Both the position numbers and the translations under genes were made by a program. This document shows, in pieces, positions 42,017-49,807 of a stretch of 64,000 bases of DNA. Below the pieces are notes generated by a model. That model ran no database searches. It saw only the letters and a program-made list of their open reading frames with translations, and was not told where the DNA came from. The stretch comes from Bradyrhizobium sp. 149 (lineage in GTDB: Bacteria > Pseudomonadota > Alphaproteobacteria > Rhizobiales > Xanthobacteraceae). The stretch lies in assembly GCF_023073915.1 (NCBI RefSeq), contig NZ_JADPKK010000019.1, forward strand, positions 620,001 to 684,000. The letters run 5' to 3'. The stretch's first letter is position 1; every line of letters begins with the position of its first letter.

Positions 42017-43228
42017 TTAGGCGTGAGGTGCCCCGGTCACCCGCTTATAGACCTCCAGGAGCTTGGCAGCGTTCTTGACGGCCTGGAAATTGGAGACGGC
42101 CATCTGGTAAGCCGCCTCACCCATCCGCGCCGCCAGTGCCCGGTCGGCCGCGACCGTGGCGATGGCATCCGCCAGGGCTTGAGCATCATGCGGCGGAACC
42201 GCCAACCCGGTCACGCCGTGGACCAACGTGTCCGCCAGCGGCTTCCTGACCGCGGCAATGCTGGGAACCCGGAGAAAGGCGGCCTCGAAGATCGGGCGGC
42301 CCGGCGCATCGTAATGCGACGGAAAACATAGAACGTCCATGCAGGCATAGGCCCGCGCTATGTTCGCCATAAAGCCGACCATGTGGACGCGATCGGCCAA
42401 TCCATACTCCGCGATCTTGGCTTTTACCTCGGTGCCCACGTCCTGCCCGATTCCCAGCCGGTTCAGAATACGGGCCTTCAGCGTGTTGGAGCCACTCGCA
42501 TCGCCGCCGACGATGACGAACTCGACATTGAGGCCGCGGTCCCGCGTCAGGCGCGCGGCCTCAATCAGTTCGAAAATGCCTTTCACGCGCAACAGATTGC
42601 CGACGAATCCTATCTTGAACGAGTCCGGTTTCAGCTTGAGTTGGTCGGCCAGCGTGGCAGCCGACTTCTCGGGAGCATCCAGTGACAGCGAATTGTGAAT
42701 GACATCGACCGGCAGATCCGGCGGCAGGCTCGCCCGCACATTCTGATCGATGGCAATGACCGCGCTGGCCCGATCACGCAACATCCGGGAGATCCAGCGG
42801 GTTCGACGGGATTCGCGGTCATCCCTGACGACCGAACGCACATGCACGACGACCGGCACCTTGAACAGCCGCCTGGCAAGCAGCCACGGCAGCAAACCGG
42901 TGATCTCGTTGATATGGATCAGATCGACCGACTTCCATTGACGGCGGGCCCGCAACAGCCCCGCAATCGTCGACGGCACGAAAGCGATTTCACGAAGCAG
43001 CACCAGCCAGCGCAGTCCGCGATAATAGCCGTACCGTGTGTTGTCGAACTGGCTGATCCCGGCCGTCTCAATCATGTCCCCGAGCCTGGACAGGAAGGCA
43101 TGAATGCTGCCTCGCGGCGCGACGAATACCGGTTCAACGGCGCCCGTGGGCAAGGCGCGGACGACCTCGTAAAGGCTGCGGCAACCGCCGGCAAAAGCGC
43201 CCGTCATGTGAATATAAAGGACTCTCAT
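42017..43228 (-). CDS. Glycosyltransferase family 4
   Basis: A 403-residue GT-B enzyme: N-terminal donor-free domain (RVLYIHMTGAFAGGCRSLYE), a family-typical linker (KIGFVGNLLRVKGIFELIEA near 210) and the nucleotide-sugar-binding EX7E region (FPSHYDAPGRPIFEAAFLRV). The start at 43228 gives the family-like opening. It lies between the two amidination modules and probably adds one residue of the repeat unit. Donor and acceptor are unknown. Confidence 0.87.
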   Translation of the reverse strand: MRVLYIHMTGAFAGGCRSLYEVVRALPTGAVEPVFVAPRGSIHAFLSRLGDMIETAGISQFDNTRYGYYRGLRWLVLLREIAFVPSTIAGLLRARRQWKSVDLIHINEITGLLPWLLARRLFKVPVVVHVRSVVRDDRESRRTRWISRMLRDRASAVIAIDQNVRASLPPDLPVDVIHNSLSLDAPEKSAATLADQLKLKPDSFKIGFVGNLLRVKGIFELIEAARLTRDRGLNVEFVIVGGDASGSNTLKARILNRLGIGQDVGTEVKAKIAEYGLADRVHMVGFMANIARAYACMDVLCFPSHYDAPGRPIFEAAFLRVPSIAAVRKPLADTLVHGVTGLAVPPHDAQALADAIATVAADRALAARMGEAAYQMAVSNFQAVKNAAKLLEVYKRVTGAPHA

Positions 43229-43333
43229 GATAGGTTTTTCGCTGCCGCCGTCTCGCGCGCGCACGGCCCGCGATAGGCGGCCCGATCGGCGTACCGTTTC
43301 GCAAACCCGAGCTGGTTCTGGAAGTCTTTCACG

Positions 43334-44440
43334 TTACCCGATCAATCGCCGCGACGAATTCACCAGTCGCTTAGCGAACGCAAACACGTCGCGGTTGTTT
43401 TTATAGTCCAGAAACGTCTTCCGCGGTAGGGTCATGATCGCTTCGAACTGCTGCGCATCCAGATTGAGCTTCTTGATGACGTATTGACGGTCCTCTTCCA
43501 GAAGATCGGCTGGATAGACCGGCGCCTTCATGGCCTCGATCGCGTCGGGTCGCGTCATCTGGCCGGACAGGACGAGATTGGAATAGTGCGCCTTGCGCTT
43601 GTCGATATCGAATTTACGCGGCAGCAAATAGGCCTGATAAAAGCGCGTATAGATCGATTCATAGTGCTTGCCGCCGTAATAGACCCAGCCGAGTTCGTTC
43701 TGCAGAATGTTCATCGCCTGGTTCTTGTTGTAGTCGATGAAATTGAGCACCGAGACCATGCGGATACGGCGAACAAAGACGTAGTAGAATAGATCAAGCA
43801 GAGAAAAATGAGGATAGGTCGAAAGCCTCGCCGAACCAAAACGGCGGTGAACATCCTTCACATACGACCAGTCGAAATATCCATAGCCCCATTTCTCCGG
43901 AAGGATCGCCTCCGATATCACGTTGGTGCCGGTGATGACATGCTTGAGCCCGTGTTTCGCGGCGATCTTGTATAGCAGCGCGAAAATCGCATGGTCCGTC
44001 GGCACCTCGCCGTCGGGCGTCGACGCCTTCAGAAATGAAATCTGCAAATTCTGAAACTCTTCCCAGTCGATGACATGGGTATAGAGATCGATGCCGAGCT
44101 TGTTGAGCGTCTTCTCGATATTGGCGACGGCAAGTTCGGAATTCCAGCCATTGTCGAGATGGACGGCCAGCGGGCGCAATCCCAGGTCTTTTACCACCCA
44201 CGCCACATAGGTGCTGTCGACGCCGCCACTGACCCCGATGACGCAGTCGTAAGGCTTTCCCTTGCCCGCCCTTTTCACTTCGGCCACCAGTTGCGCGAGA
44301 CGCTCCTGGCGCTGTGCCGGCGGGATGATCCGCTGACGGGCGACTTCCTCGTAGCGGTGGCAATGATTACAGACCCCCGCCGCATCGAAAGAGATGTCCG
44401 GATCGGTCGTATCCATGATGCATCTCGTGCAGACTGTCAC
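43334..44440 (-). CDS. N-acetyl sugar amidotransferase (PseA/WbpG family), copy 2
   Basis: A 368-residue paralogue of the copy at 40457: cysteine pairs VCTRCIMDTTDPDISF and GVCNHCHRYEEVARQR, and the PP-loop CVIGVSGGVDSTYVAWVVKD near residue 85. Length is typical for the family. The two copies differ clearly along their length (the PP-loop reads SGGVDS here and SGGKDS in copy 1), so this is not a recent duplication. It starts with GTG at 44440 after AGAGGG. Its partners are the HisF2 and HisH2 genes just upstream. Confidence 0.9.
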   Translation of the reverse strand: MTVCTRCIMDTTDPDISFDAAGVCNHCHRYEEVARQRIIPPAQRQERLAQLVAEVKRAGKGKPYDCVIGVSGGVDSTYVAWVVKDLGLRPLAVHLDNGWNSELAVANIEKTLNKLGIDLYTHVIDWEEFQNLQISFLKASTPDGEVPTDHAIFALLYKIAAKHGLKHVITGTNVISEAILPEKWGYGYFDWSYVKDVHRRFGSARLSTYPHFSLLDLFYYVFVRRIRMVSVLNFIDYNKNQAMNILQNELGWVYYGGKHYESIYTRFYQAYLLPRKFDIDKRKAHYSNLVLSGQMTRPDAIEAMKAPVYPADLLEEDRQYVIKKLNLDAQQFEAIMTLPRKTFLDYKNNRDVFAFAKRLVNSSRRLIG

Positions 44441-44584
44441 TCGCTAGATCCCTCTTGAACAAACCGCCGGCTTTCATGGCGGCGCACCCTGATTAAAGCA
44501 AATCGGGCAGTTGGAGAAATACTGATTTTCGGACTGTTTGAAGCAGACCGGGCTCATCAGGCGCACATTTTGCGCGGGTCCATT

Positions 44585-45346
44585 TCAACCGAGGACCGCG
44601 GACAGTTCGGCATGCGAGGGATAGGTGATGAGCACCGCGCGGTGGGGGCCGTGAAATACGAACATCGCTCCCGCAGCGACCGCCGCGGCGCCACCCTGTT
44701 TCGACGCGACGCCGAAGTCGGCGATCGTGCCTGCACCGCCGGAGGCGATGACGGGAATGCCGACCGCCGAGGCGACCTTCGACACCAGTTCGATGTCGTA
44801 GCCTTTCATGGTCCCGTCGCGATCGATCGCGGTGAGGAGAATTTCACCGGCACCGAGGTCGGCCATCATCCTGGCATAGGCCACCGGCTCGTGCCCCGTT
44901 GACCGGGTGCCGCTGTCGCCATAGACCTCATAGCGGCCCAGCAGCTTGCGTTTGACATCCATCGATACGACGATCGCCTGACTGCCGAATTCATCAGCCG
45001 CAGCGCGCACGAATTGCGGATCGGCCAGCGCAGCGGCATTGATGACGACTTTCTCGACACCCAGCCCCAGTATCCTCCGCACCTGCTCGACGGTAGTGAT
45101 TCCGCCGCCATAGGCGACCGGCATGAAACATTCGCTGGCGATGCTTTCGATGGTGCTGAATGCGGGTCCCCGGCCAGTACGCGTCGCCGCAATATCGAGC
45201 AGCACGAGTTCGTCGACTTCCTTTTCGTTGAATATCCGGATCACATTGATGGGGTCGCCAACGTAGACCGGATTCTTGAAGGCGGTCGTCTTCACGAGGC
45301 CGGCACCACGCAACAGCAGCGCGGGAATGACGCGGGTCTTCAGCAT
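44585..45346 (-). CDS. HisF-like ammonia channel/cyclase subunit, copy 2
   Basis: A 253-residue TIM barrel. The residue corresponding to HisF Asp11 is Leu (VIPALLLRGAGLVKTTAF), while the Asp130 position (VSMDVKRK) and DRDG motif (TAIDRDGTMKGYD) are retained; the pattern of loss is complementary to copy 1. The start at 45346 (MLKTRVIP) overlaps the HisH2 end by 7 bp; the longer frame to 45499 lies inside HisH2. It would channel ammonia to copy 2 of the amidotransferase. Confidence 0.88.
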   Translation of the reverse strand: MLKTRVIPALLLRGAGLVKTTAFKNPVYVGDPINVIRIFNEKEVDELVLLDIAATRTGRGPAFSTIESIASECFMPVAYGGGITTVEQVRRILGLGVEKVVINAAALADPQFVRAAADEFGSQAIVVSMDVKRKLLGRYEVYGDSGTRSTGHEPVAYARMMADLGAGEILLTAIDRDGTMKGYDIELVSKVASAVGIPVIASGGAGTIADFGVASKQGGAAAVAAGAMFVFHGPHRAVLITYPSHAELSAVLG

Positions 45347-45957
45347 CGCTCTACAAAATTCTTCAGGAACGCCATTCCGAAGCGGTGGCTCTTTTCCGGG
45401 TGAAACTGCGCGCCGAACAAGTTGCCGCGCTCGAAGGCCGCCGTGAATGTACCGGCGCCATAGGACACTCCGAGCAGGACGTCTTCCGCCACCCTGCACT
45501 TTACGTGATATGAATGGGCAAAATAGAACCGTGCATCGGCCGGGAAATTCGCGGTGAGTGCGGAAGCCTTGGCGGGAACAACTTCGTTCCAGCCCATATG
45601 CGGGACCTTGAGACCGGGATCCGCGTTCTGATCGAACCGGACGGCTTCCGCCTCGATCCAGCCGAGACCGGACAGCACACCCTCCTCGCTGCTTTTCGTC
45701 ATCAATTGCATCCCGAGGCAGACTCCGAGGGTCGGAATCCTGTCGACCATCGCCTTTTGATTCAACACCGGGATCATGCCGGATTCCCGCAATTTGCCCA
45801 TGCCCGCATCAAACGAACCAACCCCGGGCACGATGATCTTGCTGGCCCCGTCAAGGTCACTCGGCGATGCCGCAATCCTGGAGGCTGCACCGATCTTCTT
45901 GAGCATGTTTTGCATCGATCCCAGGTTGCTGGTCCCATAATCGACGATCGTAATCAC
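45340..45957 (-). CDS. HisH-like glutamine amidotransferase, copy 2
   Basis: A 205-residue amidotransferase: ITIVDYGTSNLGSMQNMLKK at the start, the catalytic Cys in LGVCLGMQLMTKSSEEG, and the His-Glu pair in QFHPEKSH. The GTG start at 45957 overlaps the upstream gene's stop (GTGA), and a GGAAGAG ribosome-binding site is nearby; an ATG at 45981 is a less likely alternative. It partners HisF2. Confidence 0.9.
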   Translation of the reverse strand: MITIVDYGTSNLGSMQNMLKKIGAASRIAASPSDLDGASKIIVPGVGSFDAGMGKLRESGMIPVLNQKAMVDRIPTLGVCLGMQLMTKSSEEGVLSGLGWIEAEAVRFDQNADPGLKVPHMGWNEVVPAKASALTANFPADARFYFAHSYHVKCRVAEDVLLGVSYGAGTFTAAFERGNLFGAQFHPEKSHRFGMAFLKNFVERC

Positions 45958-47399
45958 CTGCTCTTCCCCATGTCGCCGCATTCGGCAAGAAGCGCCCGGA
46001 TGTTCTCGATGTGACCTCTACGGAAATATTGGTCCGAAACGCGGTTCGATACCGTGGGCCAGGAACGGTTCTTGACCATCATGGCCAGCGTGGGGGGATT
46101 GTCCACCAAGGCGGCGTCGTTGCGTCTCACCAGGTCGAGCACCAGTTCGTGTCCGGGCAACGCCAGAACCCCGGTCGGCGTGCCGATCCCAAGCGCCTCG
46201 TAATGGCATGCCGAGGAAACACTGAGATGCAGGTCGGACATGGCGATCATCTCGAACGTATCCGGCCTGGAGTTGCCGGGCCACAGTTTTACCCGGTCAT
46301 CTCCGGAAAATTTGGTTTCATAGTGGCTTGTACCGATCTCATAGCCCGGATGCAGCCGGATATTGAATTGCAGAGGACCCGAATAGAGTTTGAGGAACGC
46401 TGCTACAAAATCAGCCAATTGCTCAACGCCGGTTCCCTGTGACGTCAGTGTCACAACGGGCCGGTCTGGATCGGTCGCGAACTGACGCAGGCGCAATGCC
46501 CGGGCGGACTCGATCCAGGAGGCGCCCACCTCGCGAATCCGGCCAAGCCGGCCCAGCGCCGAGTCTTTCAACAGGTCGCCCCACCACGAACCATAGACCG
46601 TCAGGAAATCCGGCAGCAGCATCGCACCTTGATCGAATTCGAGCGCCTCGGCCGGGAGTGAATCTGGATGGTTTTCGCTGAAGATGCCGTGCTGCATTTC
46701 GACAAAGGGAATGCCGAGCGCGCGCGCCGCCAGAAATAGCGCGAATTGTCCGGAGTTCGGGATCATGACGCAACCAGGCCGGAGCCGCCGCAAAACGATG
46801 CGATAGAGCCAGCTTCGCCAGATCAGCACGCTGTATTTGCGGCGAATTCGTTCTGCCGTAAATTCGGGCAGGCCAAGATCGTTGACGACGGTTTGTGACA
46901 GCGCCTGGAAAACATCATCATAGCCGCGCACCCCGAAGATGCGCCCCAGAACGGCGCTCAGCGCCACCACCGAGGTGTCGTTGAAGACCGGCTGGCGAAC
47001 GGCGCTCCTGGCATGTTGCTCAAAACCGGGCGCATCGACATACAGCATCTTTCCGCCACCATCGATCCCGTCGATGATGGGATCAAAGTAGATATCGCGC
47101 CAGCCACGTCCATCGAACGTGCGCAGGGCCGAACTCATGGTGGCTCCGAGATATTGGATGCCGCGCGGCGCCACGAAAAACTGTCTGGCGGCGGAAAACA
47201 TGCTCGCCAGTATTTCGCGCTTCGAAGCCATTGGGCGCGACAGCCCGAGATTTTGCATGGTGAAGGAAATCTCGAACCGCAGAATCCGCCACAGCGATAT
47301 CCCTCCGATCGTCAGCCCGAACACCCGGTGACGCCGCTCAAACTCCTCCAGAACAGCGGTGACCTCAGCTTCCGACCGGGGTGACGGGAATGACGCCAT
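45954..47399 (-). CDS. Putative GT-B glycosyltransferase, unrecognised family
   Basis: A 481-residue protein that I do not place in a named family. FVEMQHGIFSENHPDSLPAE and FNIRLHPGYEIGTSHYETKF followed by FEMIAMSDLHLSVSSACHYE resemble the HG and RLHP...SD-S patterns of capsule-type (KpsC/sialyltransferase-like) GT-B enzymes. In such a locus a transferase for the CMP-nonulosonate is needed, and this is a candidate, which is inference from context. No transmembrane segment is obvious. It abuts the Gfo/Idh gene (stop and ATG back to back) and overlaps HisH2. Confidence 0.6.
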   Translation of the reverse strand: MASFPSPRSEAEVTAVLEEFERRHRVFGLTIGGISLWRILRFEISFTMQNLGLSRPMASKREILASMFSAARQFFVAPRGIQYLGATMSSALRTFDGRGWRDIYFDPIIDGIDGGGKMLYVDAPGFEQHARSAVRQPVFNDTSVVALSAVLGRIFGVRGYDDVFQALSQTVVNDLGLPEFTAERIRRKYSVLIWRSWLYRIVLRRLRPGCVMIPNSGQFALFLAARALGIPFVEMQHGIFSENHPDSLPAEALEFDQGAMLLPDFLTVYGSWWGDLLKDSALGRLGRIREVGASWIESARALRLRQFATDPDRPVVTLTSQGTGVEQLADFVAAFLKLYSGPLQFNIRLHPGYEIGTSHYETKFSGDDRVKLWPGNSRPDTFEMIAMSDLHLSVSSACHYEALGIGTPTGVLALPGHELVLDLVRRNDAALVDNPPTLAMMVKNRSWPTVSNRVSDQYFRRGHIENIRALLAECGDMGKSR

Positions 47400-48350
47400 T
47401 CATCTCAGGCCAAAGATATCCGCGACCAGCTTCATGGAGTGCCAGGAATCTCCAATGGTGGCCAGGTTGGCCGGCTGGCCGCGCGTTGCTGCGATCGCCT
47501 GAACGGCCTGATAACGCAATCCCGGCTTGTAGGTGGTATCGTCGGCGTCGATATCCGGCGTGGTGACAGCCCGGGTACCTCGCAGCTGGAGGGAAACCCG
47601 CTCCAGCGGTCGCAGTTCGATGCGTTGCTCCGGCGTGTTGACGGTGACGATCCAGGGTCCGGGACCATCCCAGATTCCCTCATACAGCCCGATGTCGCCG
47701 CTGCTGAAGTTGATTTTCGCCAAAACCAGTCCGGGCCGTTCCAGCTTCCAGGGCACGATCGGCTCGACGCTCGCTACTTCGCCGCGGCCAAGAACGCGGA
47801 AGTAATCGATCAGATGGATCGAGTTGGCGAACATGTAGTTCCGCGCCACCAGTTCCGGCTGCTTGTTCACCAGCATGGCGGATTGCTGGTCCTGCTGATC
47901 GATGACCTTGATGAATCTTTCCGACGAACTGCCCTTGAGCAGCTCGAGCGCGTGCCGCGTGCTGGAATAGGCCCTGCGATTGAAGGCGACGAACGCGCGA
48001 CGCCGGCTACGATCGGCCGCGTCCCGAATCCGGGTGGCATCGGCAAGATCGTAGCCGGCGGGCTTCTCGAGCAGCACGGTCCACGGATGCTCGAAACAGG
48101 CGGCCGCGACCTCCGCCATCGAGAGTTCGATGACCGTCACGACGACCAGGTCTGCTTGCGTCTTGCTGTAGAGATCGGAAACGGAGTCGTAGACTTTGGT
48201 GCCATGAACGGCTGCGAGCTTCTCGGCGCGTTCGCGGGTACGGCTGTAGACACCGGCAATGGTAACGTCAGGCAGACCGGCGAAGGCCCGCATATGCTCT
48301 TCGGCCATATAACCAGCGCCGACGAAGGCGACGTTCAATCCGGAAGCCAA
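47400..48350 (-). CDS. Gfo/Idh/MocA family oxidoreductase
   Basis: About 316 residues: Rossmann start LNVAFVGAGYMAEEHMRAFA and the EKPAGYDLADATRIRD block near residue 95, with the substrate-side segment NYMFANSIHLIDYFRVLG. I place the start at TTG 48350, which follows GAGGAG at good spacing; a GTG at 48371 would overlap the upstream gene by 10 bp. It pairs with the next gene, a second family member, suggesting two successive oxidation/reduction steps on one sugar. The substrate is unknown. Confidence 0.84.
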   Translation of the reverse strand: MASGLNVAFVGAGYMAEEHMRAFAGLPDVTIAGVYSRTRERAEKLAAVHGTKVYDSVSDLYSKTQADLVVVTVIELSMAEVAAACFEHPWTVLLEKPAGYDLADATRIRDAADRSRRRAFVAFNRRAYSSTRHALELLKGSSSERFIKVIDQQDQQSAMLVNKQPELVARNYMFANSIHLIDYFRVLGRGEVASVEPIVPWKLERPGLVLAKINFSSGDIGLYEGIWDGPGPWIVTVNTPEQRIELRPLERVSLQLRGTRAVTTPDIDADDTTYKPGLRYQAVQAIAATRGQPANLATIGDSWHSMKLVADIFGLR

Positions 48351-48361
48351 ATCCAGTCTCC

Positions 48362-49375
48362 TCAGGCCCACATGAATTTGCGTTCGATCGGCAATCCGTT
48401 TCCGAGGGCGACCGTGCGGCCGGCGTTTTCACCCGAAAGGTTTGCCGCCACCAGCGCACCGACAGCATGCCGGCCGTTCTCGCCGGTGGGATATATGTCA
48501 CCCGAAAGCATCGCGCGCCAAAGGTCTTCCGTCGGCTTGGTCACATCGGCCTGGGCGACCTTTCGTTGAAATTCGTTGGCCGGCATTCCGTACCTGGTGG
48601 TCGGAAGATCGCGGTACTCGGGCAATCGATGTATGCCGCGAACAAATCCAGCCAGCTCGTCCACAAGGATCTGCCCATTGCGGCATCCGTAAATAACCTC
48701 GATGCCGTGCCCGAGGTCAGCCCCAAGCTCTATCATCAGCCGTACCCCGGACGCCGTGATACCGCGCAGTTGCCCGGAGCGGTCAACATACTGCGGACCT
48801 CTGGGATTAGGCACGTTGTTCGGGTCGAACCAGCAGGATATTTCCGCTACTTCTTCGTTGGTCAGGTAGCGAAATGCCTCGAAGTAATGACAACCGTTCA
48901 TGGCGAGACCGAAATTGCTCGCGGTGACGACCATGGACCGCAATCCGCCGAACTCCAGCGTCTCTGTCAGAGCCTTGATATCGGTGTATTGCTCCATAAA
49001 TCGCATCTGGTGATTGACCGCCAGCTTTGCCCCGGCCGCGCGGCACGCAGCGATCATGCGGTCACACTCTTCCAGCGAGGAAGCCATCGGCTTCTCGCAC
49101 AGGATATAGCGCACGCCGGCGCCAGCGGCCGCGCAAACGAATTCGCAATGGCTGGGCGCGGTGGTCGAAATCACCACCGCATCGGGCCGTACCGATTTCA
49201 GCATGCGGTGCGCATCGTCAAACGCCAATTCCTTGTCTACATGGCCTTCGGTCATTGTCGTCGCAAGCGCGTCCGCCGACACATCGAAAATGCCGGCAAG
49301 CTCAAATCCGGCATTACGCGCGGCGACAATATGCCGGCGCCCCATGCGTCCGACACCAATCACACAAACCTTCAT
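48362..49375 (-). CDS. Gfo/Idh/MocA family oxidoreductase
   Basis: A 337-residue NAD(P)-dependent oxidoreductase: Rossmann start MKVCVIGVGRMGRRHIVAAR, CEKPMASSLEECDRM near residue 95, and VNHQMRFMEQYTDIKAL near 118. It is the first gene of the long minus-strand block, so the block's promoter should lie in the 430-bp region to its right. The start at 49375 is chosen over 49387 for family fit. The substrate is unknown. Confidence 0.86.
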   Translation of the reverse strand: MKVCVIGVGRMGRRHIVAARNAGFELAGIFDVSADALATTMTEGHVDKELAFDDAHRMLKSVRPDAVVISTTAPSHCEFVCAAAGAGVRYILCEKPMASSLEECDRMIAACRAAGAKLAVNHQMRFMEQYTDIKALTETLEFGGLRSMVVTASNFGLAMNGCHYFEAFRYLTNEEVAEISCWFDPNNVPNPRGPQYVDRSGQLRGITASGVRLMIELGADLGHGIEVIYGCRNGQILVDELAGFVRGIHRLPEYRDLPTTRYGMPANEFQRKVAQADVTKPTEDLWRAMLSGDIYPTGENGRHAVGALVAANLSGENAGRTVALGNGLPIERKFMWA

Positions 49376-49807
49376 CCAAGTCTCCAATGGCAGCCCATAT
49401 CCTACCCCAAGAAAATCGAAGCTGACTGCTGAACATTCATGATTTCGCGCCTGTTGCTACGACGATTATGGCTTCCAAGCAACCGACGGCAGGCATTCCC
49501 CCAGCCCGTTTTCGAATGAGCCGCCAACTTCAATAGTAGAACTTGGTGAGCGAGACCGATCTAAGCTCTTCGTTCCTACCCAGCCGCCACTGGGGCGGAC
49601 AAAACCTGCTACACGAAGAGATCGAGGGCGGGGCTCTTCGCGTCGGCGTGCAGCACAATCGGCATTGCCCGGTGAGAATTGAAGTGCAGGCGCCCCCCGT
49701 GAACCACAGGGCTTCTGCGGAATGTCCGTGTCTCGAGTTGTGGTTCTGTAATCACCCGCAAGACTCCAAGATCCCAACTAATCAGCTATCGGCCTAATAC
49801 CGGACCA
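49376..49807. other. Intergenic region, probable promoter of the glycan block
   Basis: About 430 bp between the first gene of the minus-strand block and the end of the ABC transporter gene. No convincing frame is present. The leftward promoter for the 49.4-32 kb block probably lies here, but I cannot point to a clear -35/-10 pair. It is also the boundary to an AT-richer segment. Confidence 0.4.
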
